Assembly: GCA_030280995.1 (NCBI GenBank)
Contig: JASXTE010000016.1
Span: forward strand, 20,069,501 to 20,133,500
Direction of reading: 5' to 3'
Length of the DNA stretch: 64,000 nucleotides
Origin: Hemileia vastatrix
Lineage: Eukaryota > Basidiomycota > Pucciniomycetes > Pucciniales > Zaghouaniaceae
Below the pieces are notes generated by a model. That model searched no databases, was not told the DNA's origin, and saw nothing but the letters and a program-made list of their open reading frames with translations. Every line of letters starts with the position of its first letter. Positions within the stretch are counted from its first letter, which is position 1. Made by a program: the position numbers and the translations under genes. This document shows positions 34,049 to 44,425 of the stretch, piece by piece.

Positions 34049-34512
34049 AGTTGGTATCAAAGTTAGAAATGTGTAATTATTTAAAAGGTATTTCACAACA
34101 CAAAAAGAAAGCCACACACTTGACATTAATTCTTAGTAAAAAGGTGTTTTGGGGGCACAATACACCACACAATATGGGGGGCGGACTTGCTAGCAAGTCC
34201 GCAACCTTGGACCCAAACTCACCATAGATTGAACACACATTGAGCTATTGATAAAGGAGCCATACAATCAGGAATGAACACCACTCAGAAGAACAGTTTT
34301 AGGTGGGTGTTCAAGTAGAGTTCAGTATGGGTTCAGTATGAGTTCAGTCTGAGTTCCATCTGAGTTCCATCTGAGTTCAGGTTGAGGACTTGCTAGCAAG
34401 TCCACCCCCTATATTGCGTAGTGATATGGCATATTTTAAAAAATAATCATGGTTGATTTGGTTGAAAAAAGAGGTATTGTAAGATGGAAGATTTCTAACT
34501 TTGATACCCCCT
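34049..34512. mobile_element. Harbinger-type MITE (464 bp) containing a second MITE
   Basis: Left end AGTTGGTATCAAAGTTAGAA and right end ATTTCTAACTTTGATACCCC form ~21-bp terminal inverted repeats. ATT adjoins both ends (34046-34048 and 34513-34515). The TATCAA core and flanking ATT match Harbinger-like copy 2, so that family's transposase could have moved it. No coding capacity. Its interior holds the MITE at 34168-34419. Confidence 0.65.
34168..34419. mobile_element. MITE with palindromic termini and an 11-bp tandem array
   Basis: Ends are inverted repeats of about 40 bp (CACAATATGGGGGGCGGACT on the left, CCTATATTGCG on the right). Each end holds its own palindrome around TTGCTAGCAA (34181-34202, perfect over 22 bp; 34386-34403, perfect over 18 bp). 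The interior carries five full and one partial copy of an 11-bp unit, GAGTTCAGTAT or GAGTTCCATCT, at 34318-34381. A related end occurs at 4051-4091. Confidence 0.6.
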
Positions 34513-34515
34513 ATT

Positions 34516-35389
34516 ATCTGGACAAATGTGCTTGGTCATTCATCTTGGGTCAGCTGCAGAATTCCACTCCCCTTACATTCTTGAAAACCCTGCCCATCAA
34601 ACCACGACCCCTCGAGGATTAACCTCCACCCTTCCCCCTATGGCAACCCCATCTGTGTCCTCAAAGGCACCTAGCTCCCCCTGTTATCCTGTTAATTGCC
34701 CAGGCAACTTACCCACTACGTTCATTACTCCTCACATGTACCTAGCCTGTTAAGTTTACAATACCTTCATGCCCCTAGCTGGGTGAGATTGTAAGAAATA
34801 AATATATAAATATATAAATAAATATATAAAAAAAAAACAGTCAATCAATTGAGTGATCTTTTGACAAAAGGAATCACTAGAACTCTTTTGGATAAATTTG
34901 TTTCTTATTTTTTCTCTTAATTTTTTTTTTTTTTTTGTTTCTTTTCTATTTTTTTCTTCTGTTTTGTTTTTTTTCTTTTCTTTCTTTTCATATTTTATGT
35001 ACTTTCCATGAGGGGTGTCAAGGATGGTCATTAAATACAGATTTATCATGACAAAGATTAGCTATAATATGGTCAATCCTTAATATGTAAGAGTACATAA
35101 AATGATGTAATAGGCTTCATATTGTAATATATAAACAGTGTATTTAGCTTCTAGAATATTTCTTCAACCAAGGCTTCGGTTGATTACAGGTTAGAAATAT
35201 TCTCTCGCATTTGTCTTATTAACTTTACTATAGTTGTATATACTGAACCGAGGTTTTGGTTGATTACAGGTGTCATTGGAATCTAACTCTACACGTTTAC
35301 ATTACCCGCGAGAACCATTGAATCAGGTATTCGCTATAATTACTTTATATAAAAATATAGGGTGTCGCCGGATATAGCTACAGCTTATT
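34516..35389. other. Gene-free host segment with low-complexity tracts
   Basis: No convincing gene. T/C tracts lie at 34915-34990. A short phrase GGTTGATTACAGGT occurs twice, 80 bp apart (near 35179 and 35259), each preceded by AACC-AGG; the second copy ends TTGATTACA and could be the end of a small solo LTR, but no matching start was established. Confidence 0.3.
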
Positions 35390-35905
35390 CTGGAAAGCTT
35401 GCGGCTGTCTTGCCTCTTACAGCCAAATTCGAAACGGTTGGTGCAGTTTTGCAAAAAGAATCAAAACATTTAGACTGAATGCTTGACATTTGACAGAGAA
35501 ACTGTCGAATTTTTGGTGAAGTGAGGCTAAGTTTGCTGTCAAATGTCAATTGAGCTGACCAACAGTTTTGAACTTTTTAGTAAAACTGCACAAACCGTTT
35601 CGAATATGGCTGTATCTCCCGCCAAAAGCATAGCTTCATCTGAACTGAACTCATAATTTTGGCGGGGGATGGGATGGGATGGGATAGAACCGCAAGCTTT
35701 CCAGGATTTGCTGTACATTCGAAAGGGTTGGTGCAGTTTTGCGAAAAAATTTAAAACTTTTGAACATGAACATTGACATTTGGCAGTAACGTTATCCTAT
35801 AAGGACCAAAGTTTACAAGTTTCGTTGTCAATTGTCACTGCTTCTGTCCAAAAGGTTTAAGCTTTTTCGAAAAACTGCACCAGCCACTTCTAATATAGCT
35901 ATAAC
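35390..35905. repeat. Cluster of two long imperfect hairpins upstream of the G-beta gene
   Basis: Hairpin 1: arms 35420-35458 and 35573-35612 pair over about 39 bp (CGAAACGGTT-GTGCAGTTTT core), with inner arms TTGACATTTGACAG/CTGTCAAATGTCAA. Outer arms CTGGAAAGCTTGCGG (35390) and CCGCAAGCTTTCCAG (35690) enclose it. Hairpin 2, a diverged copy, has arms at about 35716-35757 and 35852-35900 (GGTTGGTGCAGTTTT core). A GGGAT tandem run lies at 35667-35685. Possibly a foldback transposon or MITE duplicated in tandem; a transcript would be strongly double-stranded. Confidence 0.65.
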
Positions 35906-37607
35906 TGCCCAAAAACAAAATGAGCTGGTTTACAATACTACAATGTCATGAAACTACTCAAAACCAAGTCAGATGTACGTCATAAAGATGTCAAAAAGGT
36001 AAGGGTTAAGTGAGAGCTAGTGTTGTTATTTTTAAGAGCTTAAGTGTTAAGGATGTATCAGAAGTCAATACACGTCGTTCATGTATAACGCCGCTTCCCA
36101 AAAAGAAAAAAGAAAATGAATGAATGAATGCAATATTGATTTTTTTTTTTTTTTTTTTTTTTTTCAAAAACCTAAGTGTCAGTTAGATGATGGATAAATA
36201 TGGTATATACAAAGCGGAAATACTAGAGAAAAGGAGTCAAATTTTATTTTCATCCATCCATCCATCCATCCATCCATCCAAGCAAAAAGCAATGAAGATC
36301 TTCGCTCTTTTCAAGTGCCTAGGATCTAGGTGTGTATCCATTTACTTAACTATTATGCTAAAGATATCTATGTGTGTATGTAGGATATTGGGTTGGTCTC
36401 TGGTTCATTTCGTGAGACTAAAGCTGATGCCATTTCCATAAATACATACATACATAACTGGTTGCTTAGTCATATTTATTTATTCCGGGACTGCGATAGA
36501 TACCGCGTCAACAGATTTCATTTCCATACATTCTTCATACAAGAAAATAGAATAAAAAGCAAAAAGCTTACCTGTCTTTGTTATATTTTTTGAAAAGATT
36601 CTCTTCTATTCTCTTACATATACATGCACTCGATCGTTCCAGAACTTATACATGGTATTTATACATATATACATGAACTTAAATTCATCCCCCAAGCTTG
36701 AAAAATACAATATAAGAGTTGAAGGACTATCTCCTGAGAGAGTCAGATCATACACCCAAGCTAGTGAATTAGTTAGTCGTCAAATGATACTAAAAACCTA
36801 AGGAAAAAAAACTCTCACATTCTGAACAAAGTGGAAGCGAAAAAAAAAATCACCAAGAGCTGCCAAGATTTTATTTTTCTCAAACAAGCAAGTGCCACTT
36901 ACCATTTCATTTCCTTCTGAATCCATTTCGAATCATCAACGTCATCATGAACATCATGATCAATACCTATAGTATATGCATAACTTGATCATGCTACATT
37001 TTTTTGTAAAAAAAAAAAATGCAAAAAAACAAATATGCAAAAAAATGCAAAAAAATACAAAAAAAAATCAAAAAAATCAAAAAAAAAAAAAGATCCGAGT
37101 CATTGAGAGAAAAGGGTAGGTGTATAGATTTTTAATTTGATAAATAACTCATATTATGATTATTATTTCATATAGACAAGCGAGTAAAAGCAAAAAAAGT
37201 GATAGCAATATTATAGATATATATATTGGATATAATAAGGTATGATTGTCATAGTGGTAGATTGAAATGGTAGAGAGTGATAGAAATGATCATTTAATGA
37301 ATTCATTCAAGTACAGGATTTTTGAGCGGTAGATGATTTGCGTTAGGAACTTGAGGAGAACTGGTGGAATAAAGTTAAAGCAAGTTAAGGTAAGACTATG
37401 TATGAACATACATACATACCATATAGAGGAAGAATGATTGTGAGTGGTAGGCTAAGCTAGGAGGGTAAGAGCGTATGTGACCCTAGCAGAAGGCTTATGT
37501 GGGGTTGCCCAGCCCAAGGCCGCGCTTTTCCGCCCAACAGATTTCTTGCCGCTCGCCTTCTTGACCGCCTGTCAACTTTGTTGCTTCTCTCACATCTCAA
37601 AATCATC
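35906..37607 (+). promoter_or_regulatory. Upstream region of the G-beta gene
   Basis: No gene seen. Contains a 25-base T run (36140-36164), a CATC microsatellite (36251-36280) and A-rich tracts (about 37010-37093). Near the gene, GGTAAGAC (37389) and CCCAACAG (ending 37540) could bound a 5' UTR intron, and CTTCTCTCACATCTC (37584 on) is a pyrimidine-rich start region typical of fungal genes. Confidence 0.4.
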
Positions 37608-39057
37608 ATGTCCACTGACATTCAAGAAAAGATTGCCGGCGCACGTCGTGAAGCTGAAAATCTCAAGGAGAAAATTCGTGCTCGTCGTGATCAGCTGGCC
37701 GATACCACTCGTGCGTTGCTTTATATTGATTGGTGGATTTATTGATCAATCTTGTGGATCCCTCTAACACTTTCTTTATATCATTCTTCCTTCCTGCAGT
37801 CAAGGTCATGGCCTCTGATATCGATCCTCTTCCCCGAATCCTCATGAAGACTCGTCGAACGCTCAAAGGTCATCTCGCAAAGATCTATGCCATGCATTGG
37901 GCTCAGGATAAACGTCATCTCGTCTCGGCTTCTCAGGACGGTAAACTTATCGTCTGGGATGCCTATACCACCAACAAAGTCCATGCTATCCCTCTTCGAT
38001 CCTCTTGGGTCATGACTTGTGCTTATTCTCCTTCCGGTAACTTTGTCGCTTGTGGTGGTCTCGATAATATTTGTTCGATTTATAATTTAAAATCAAAGGA
38101 AGGCACCGTCAAAGTCGCTCGTGAATTAAGTGCTCACACTGGTTATCTTTCATGTTGTCGATTCTTGAATGATAGACAAATCTTGACTTCGTCTGGTGAT
38201 ATGACCTGCATGCTTTGGGACATCGATGCCGGTGTTCGGGTCATTGAATTCAACGACCATTCTGGTGATGTGATGAGGTCGGTGCCCGGCCTTTTCTGTC
38301 ACTCGAGCGATTTGTTTTACATGCTCATTCTTTTTTTATATCTCTCCCTTCCTCCCTTCCCCCCCCCCCCCCCCTTTCTTTTATTTGATTACAGCTTATC
38401 GCTCGGTCCAAATCAAAATATATTTGTCTCAGGCGCTTGTGATGCCACAGCAAAAATTTGGGACATTCGAACTGGAAAAGTTGTTCAATCATTTGTTGGT
38501 CACGAATCTGACATTAACGCTGTTTGGTTCGTAGTTAGAATCCCCTTCCCTTCCCCTCAATTATTTTTCATCTACTGACATCATACTTCATCTCTCCCTT
38601 TGTCTTGGTCCTCAGCTTTTTCCCCAATGGTGATGCATTTGCCACTGGCTCAGATGATGCATCTTGTCGTCTATTTGATTTACGAGCGGATCGTGAACTT
38701 AATCAATATACACATGATAACGTTTTATGTGGAATCACTTCTGTCGCTTTCTCTGCCTCGGGTAGAATTCTATTTGCTGGATACGATGATTTTAACTGCA
38801 ATGTATGGGACACCCTTAAAGGGGAACGTGTTGGTGTATTGGCTGGCCACGAAAACCGAGTGAGCTGTTTAGGTGTTTCATCAGATGGAATGGCCTTGTG
38901 CACGGGAAGTTGGGATAGTATGCTCAAGGTTTGTTAATTTCATCGAATCCCCTTTTATTATTTATCTCTTCGTAAATTGATGATTTGAATAACATTTTCA
39001 TCATCGCATTCCTGTTTTTTATATATACTTATTTTTTAAAAAAAGATTTGGGCATGA
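37608..39057 (+). CDS. Heterotrimeric G-protein beta subunit (345 aa, five exons)
   Basis: Exons 37608-37710, 37800-38277, 38395-38526, 38616-38928 and 39046-39057 sum to 1038 bases (345 codons plus stop); all four introns (89, 117, 89, 117 bp) are GT-AG. The protein starts M-S-T-D-I-Q-E-K-I with an N-terminal coiled helix (residues 3-30) that binds G-gamma, followed by seven WD40 blades ([11 protein letters not shown] ... S-W-D-S-M-L-K-I-W-A). It matches fungal G-beta in length and order. G-beta/gamma couples pheromone or nutrient receptors to G-alpha and downstream kinases at the plasma membrane. Oddities: the last exon is only 12 bp (I-W-A-stop), and its acceptor is AAAAG rather than the usual pyrimidine-CAG. 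The only clear host gene in the window. Confidence 0.95.
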
Positions 39058-41746
39058 TTCACTCCAAGGAGTTCAACCAGCGACCGACAAGCGCCTCTTG
39101 CACACTTTCAAATACTTGTGCCTCTTCTCCCTACTTTTCTCTCTTGACACCCCTCCCTCTCTCACCCTCTCACTCTCTCTCTCTGTGACTCCTTCGGTCA
39201 CCTGACTCACCATTAATCACTCACACACCGCTCTCAATGGTTCATCGTTGTGATTTCAAAACATTTCACTCGCTTTTATCATCTCTTTATTTCCATTTAA
39301 ACATACACATGATTGATCAGATATTGAGCCTTTGATCAATCTATTATTTGTTTTCTTCCGTTTCGAGTGGACTTCATTTCTATTTCTCATGTTTGATGAT
39401 GATTTTTTTTTTTTTTTTTTTTTTACTTTTTTGTGGTTATTAGACTAGCCACTTTGGATCTTTTTTATACTCAAGATCATCAATATATGGCCAAGTTATA
39501 TTTTCGTTCCTGCCCATTCCTTCAGCCTCATTCTTTATTTTATTTCCTTGTTTTGTTTTGTCTTTTTGTCCTTTTTGGTTTTTGGGGTTTTTGTTTTGTT
39601 TTGTTATCACTAATCAGCTACCACACGACCTACATTATACATCAATATTTTTAATTCCCCTTCTTTATTTTTTCCTTTATTTTATTATTTTTTTTTTTTT
39701 GTCTGATTGTCCTTCTTTCTTGAAGAGAATGAAAGGATTTTTGGTGTATATGGACGGATTTATTTTTTCTCTTTTTTTTTCGCTCTTCGGCTCCTCTCTT
39801 TGCCCTCCAGATGTTTTCTTCCCGTCCGTCACCCATATCTCTCACACAAACATTTTTCGTCGTATCAAAAAAATACCAAGGATGAAATTAATTTGTTTAG
39901 TTTTTTCTCTACAAGTTGAACATCTTTCTTGCGTTTAGCACTGTTTTATGTTTGGTGATACATTTGTTTCTTTTTTGCAGACTTTTTTGGTTTTTTTTTT
40001 TTTTTTTTTGGGGGGGGGTGCCCTTTTATTACTCTCATAATTTGACCTATGATATAGTCCAATCTTTAAAAAAATTCTTTTATTACATTTGCCTCTTGTT
40101 TTTTAAAAGTCATGCTCATTTATCTGGTGTGGCAGATTAATGGATTAGTGAGAATTTTCTGAATGCCCTGCACATGCCTTTTTGTTCTTTTATTTTTGGT
40201 GAATGGGTACCTCTTTGCTTGATTCCTTTTTGAGTGCAAGTGGTGGAGATTATATACATATGTGTGAGAATATAATTTGTACAACGGGGAGATAGGGGGA
40301 GAACGGAGGCCAATAATTTCAAAGTTTACATGGGAGTAAGTATGTGGGTACATGCAAATGAAGTGAGAGTAGCTATTGATCTTGATCTTCAATTGAATTA
40401 AGTTGAATTCATTCATTCATTTATTTTTTTGTTTTATGACAAAAAGTGATATTGTTGTGGTGTGATAAAGTGATATAAAAGGGAAAATGGGAAGTGAATT
40501 ATGAGAAAAGAAAGGTGAGAAAAAGGTGAGGAGGGAAAGTGTTGAGAGAGAATGTTTTGGAGTAAGATAAGTTGTATTAGTTTTTGTGGTGTGAATAATT
40601 TGGAGAATGGTTTGTGATGATGATAATGATGGTATTCACTTAATTAATTACTCATTTATTTATTGGATGGTTGGTTGGTTGATGAGGATGTTTTTTTTCT
40701 TTCTTTCTTTTCTTTCTGTCTTTCTTGAGAGAAAGGTTTAGATGTTCATCTTATTTGTGATGGTCATTATAATTTTAATAATAAAGAAAGTGTTGGCTTG
40801 TGAGGTTGGTGAGTATATAAATTTAAGTAGTTTTAAGGATAATAAAATGAAGATAAGGTAGAATGGTCTGATTTAGAATAATAGAGTAGTGCTTTTATCA
40901 TAGAATTTGTCTTTTTTATTTCTTGATGTTGAAGAGTTATAATTTCAAATAAAGGATTTAATTATTACTAAATTATTTGTATTATTTGATTTAAGGTTAT
41001 TGTATATAATTTAATAAATTTGAATTAGTAGAAAGAGGTGATTCTAAAACAAAAAAAAAAAAAAAAAAAAAAAACACCTTTTATAGAAAAAATGTAATAC
41101 AACATGAATTTTGTTGAAGTCAACAAAATCATTGATATATGAATTTAAGATTTAAGATAAAGTTAATTTAAGACTGAAATAAAAAAAAATAAATTGAAAG
41201 ATTAAATTAATCTAAATAAAATAATTTGAATTTAATACAATAAGATGATTTAAGTTTAAGTTTAATAAACAAAACAGTTAAATTATTCCTTAAAGTTCCA
41301 AGGAAAAAACCAAATCCTCTTTCCTTTCTCACCCTGGCCCCCCCTCTAGCCAACTTCAAGAGCAAGGTCTGAGTCCCAGTAATTACATGGACTTAGATCT
41401 CCAACTTTGCCATATGTTTATTTTAATTTATTTGTATGTTTTTATTGATTTCATTAACTTTTTATAAAAAATGAAATGAAGTTTAAATAAATTAAAAATA
41501 AAAATGTTTGTGTAATTAAAAAAAACTTTTAAGAACTATAACATTCATTGTCATATAGTTAATATTATTTAGACACAATATAATACTTAAAGAAATATTA
41601 ATATTAATATTATAATATTTTAATAATAATCAAGTAATTTAATATTTGTGTAATCATTTTAATCAGACCAGTTTAAATATTTTCAATAAGTTACTGGATG
41701 ACAGAAAGTGTGTTAGTGTGAGAGGGTGAGTAAATGTGAATGTAAG
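39058..41746. other. 3' flank of the G-beta gene, gene-free
   Basis: Pyrimidine-rich and T-tract-rich sequence to about 40.1 kb (probable 3' UTR and terminator region), then purine-rich and AT-rich DNA. An A run (41049-41073) and a small GC-richer patch (41325-41400) are the only landmarks. Open frames here consist of low-complexity Phe/Leu/Ser runs and are not genes. Confidence 0.5.
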
Positions 41747-42399
41747 TGTCAGCCAGGCTGCTAGACTTACCCAGTAAAATAATAAATTATTTATTGGGAT
41801 GAAGCCACACCTTTTAAATCTTATTTTATTATATTTACTTTATAATTCCTTGTAATAAATTAACTAACCACAATAAGTAAATTTAGTAAATATTTATAAT
41901 TTAAATTGTCCCTCATATTTTTATTCCCCAACACTGTCCTCATGACAGGTTAGAAGTGAGATAAAAATATATTGATACTAAAACTTAAAAAAATTGAAAT
42001 TCTTTTATTTAAAATGTTAAAATTATATTAATCCAAAATTTCACTTCAAATTATTTTATTCTAATGGTGACATTTACTATCGGGGGACTCCTTTTGGTCT
42101 AGAAGATTTTCAGTGGAGATAACAGAATCGGACAATGGATTTGGACGGGCTCAAAGTCAAATACATATTTTTTTATCTTATATATTAATTTACTCAAATA
42201 AAAGAGGTAAAGTTTTATAAATATTATTATAATTTATGATTTAGAATGACTATAATGTAAAAACTAAAAAGATAAATTATAGTAATAAGTATTTATTGTA
42301 ATAAATGTTTTGTTAAAGTAGTAAGTAATGAATGGATAAAACAGCACAGAAGAGAAGGCATTTTATAGGTAAAAGGAGAGAGATAACACACAGAGTTAA

Positions 42400-43218
42400 T
42401 GTCAGCCAGGCTACTAGACTTACCCAGTGAAATAAGTAATTATTTACTGGATGAAGCCGCACCTTATCATCTTTAATTATTATTTAATTATCATTTAGTT
42501 ACATTAAAATTAGTTATAAATTAACTAGTTACAGAATGTTAAAATTAAATTAATTAATTAAATAAATAAGTAAAATTAAAATTATTTTGTCCCTTATATT
42601 TTTCTCTAACACCGTGCTCAATTTACAGGTTGGGAAAAATAAAACTTTATATTTAAAAAAATAAAATACAAAGATAAAATAAGATTTAAATATTCAAATA
42701 ATATTAAATATATACAAAAAAATCAAATTTCTTATTTGGGATTGACATTTACAGTAAATATTAAAAATATTGATGTATTTCTGACATACTCTGTAAATAC
42801 ATCTTTTTGACGCCTTCTTTTTGGAATAACTTTATTATTTGAAATACTCTTTCTGGAATGTTCTTTTTCTCTCTCTTTTCCTACTGTTTTTAGAATTTGA
42901 TTTCCGTGCTTTGTCTCTCCTTTGCCTATAAAAGGCCTCTCTTTTTGTTGTCTTTTGATCATTCTATCTTACCAAACCATTTTTACAACTAGTAACCAAA
43001 TAAACACTTATTCTTATATTCTATATCATTAGTATTTACAATAGCGTAATTCTAATTTATAATTTATATTAATATTTTAATCCTACCTCTTTTATTGAGT
43101 AAAAAAATTCATCTTTGAATTAAGAAATACGTACAAATTTGTTGAGAACCCATTTAAGCCTGTTAAATCCTCGTAGAACTACGTACCAAATCTTCTAGAC
43201 TAAAAGTGTACCTTGACA
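42400..43218 (+). repeat. Family A 5' LTR (819 bp)
   Basis: TGTCAGCCAGG ... CCTTGACA. A TATAAAAG box at 42927-42934 lies about 290 bp before the end and probably sets the transcript start. Followed by ATTGGGATCCTTTCC (43219-43233), the primer-binding site. Confidence 0.95.
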
Positions 43219-44356
43219 ATTGGGATCCTTTCCAAAATATCGACGGCGCAACGTTACTGGAGGCGTAATTGAGAGGACCATCGGCGTAGAAGCACCTGTA
43301 AAAGACGAGTGGAGGCAAGAAAACGACGAACGTCATACGTCACGTGATAAAAGTTTTTGCTGCGAACGGGAATCGAACCACGCTCCAAAACTTAAGTTCA
43401 TATACTGACTAAAGATCGTATATATCGTGGTAATTATTGTGATTACTATTTGTGGGTTACTCTTCACTCTTCATTTGCTACGTATTTCCTTTTACTCAGC
43501 ACTCTGTAAGTGGCATTAATTTGCTCATTTTGCAGGGGGAGGTGTCTGGTAATTGGAATTTATTTTTATTATTATATTTTTTTTTTTTTTTCCTGGTTGA
43601 CCATAATAGAGCAATACCTGTTCTTAGTCCCAGAGGTAATAAAATAATTATATATAAATATTAATTATTATCATTTTTCAGTTGACAATTGTCCTGATTA
43701 AATTGAATTTTAATTGTTCCAGTTGACAAACTGTCCTGACAATAATATTTTTTATTAAATAAAATAATTATTATAATTTTTCAGTTGACATTTGTCCTGA
43801 TTAATTAATTGTTCCAGTTGACAAATTATCCTGACAATTATAATTTTTTAATAAATAATTAACATTTCATTACTTCAGTTGACTTTGAGTCCTGGTAATC
43901 CAATAAATCTTTTTAATTAATAAATCTCATATTTAATTACTTCAGTTGACATTAAGTCCTGGTAGTTAAGTGATCAGTAATAAAAATTTTAAAATAAAAA
44001 CTTCATATTTAATTACTTCAGTTGACATTAAGTCCTGGTAGTTAAGTGATCAGTCAATAAATTTTTTTTAATTAATAAAGATTCATATTTGATTATTTCA
44101 GTTGACAATAAATCCTGGTAATAAATTAGTTGATTTAAATCCTGAAAATAAAAATTAATAGAAATTCTAATTTATTTCTACAGTTGATTGCATTATCCTG
44201 GTTTTAAATTTTTTTTTATTAATTTTATTTAAGTTGATTTTTATCCTAACAAGATTTTTTTATTATTTTTATTTTATTTCTTCTGTTAAATAAAAATTAA
44301 AAATAAAGACTAATTAATTTTTTGTCTCTTTTCCTTCATTTCAGTAGAATCTTAAG
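43219..44356 (+). promoter_or_regulatory. Family A leader, CpG-rich at its start
   Basis: 1.1 kb between LTR and start codon. The first 220 bases contain unusually many CpG sites for this region and a reverse-strand B-box-like GGAATCGAACC (43371-43381). The second half holds the repeat array at 43678-44250. CTTCATTTCAG (44334-44344), an excellent splice acceptor, lies 12 bases before the ATG at 44357, and CTGTAAGTGG near 43504 is a good donor, so the leader is probably spliced. Confidence 0.6.
43678..44250 (+). repeat. Array of about eleven micro-exon-like repeats in the family A leader
   Basis: Each copy reads AG, then TTGAC or TTGAT, 4-8 variable bases, TCCTG (TCCTA in the last), often followed by GTAA or GTAG. 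Copies begin near 43680, 43722, 43785, 43817, 43879, 43943, 44021, 44100, 44130, 44182 and 44233, separated by 20-80 bases of AT-rich DNA ending in a pyrimidine tract and AG. The first copy shares TTGACAATTG with the LTR/primer-binding junction at 43213-43222. Confidence 0.75.
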
Positions 44357-44425
44357 ATGACTGATCAAAGTGGCTTTGCTTCACGTGAAGAAGAACTAGA
44401 CTTAATTGATTATGATGAGCCTACT

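Noticed and set aside
34051..34070. TTGGTATCAAAG, like an initiator-methionine tRNA primer-binding site
   Set aside because: Its inverted copy lies at 34491-34510 with the same flanking ATT, so it is better explained as a MITE terminal inverted repeat; no LTR ends beside it.
34756..35049. Lysine- and glutamate-rich minus-strand frame
   Set aside because: Low-complexity translation of a T/C tract.
39558..39938. Open frame of 126 codons downstream of the G-beta gene
   Set aside because: It consists of Phe/Leu/Ser runs from T-rich DNA, has no leader or intron signals and lies in the probable 3' UTR.
42732..42962. Minus-strand frame in the family A LTR, also present in the 3' LTR
   Set aside because: It is preserved only because the two LTRs are near-identical, and it covers the TATA box region.
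43330..43440. tRNA gene on the reverse strand around the B-box-like motif
   Set aside because: There is no room for an anticodon arm between the would-be D and T arms, and the acceptor strands do not pair.
43678..44250. CRISPR-like array in the leader repeats
   Set aside because: Eukaryotic retrotransposon context, variable cores, unequal low-complexity spacers and no cas genes.
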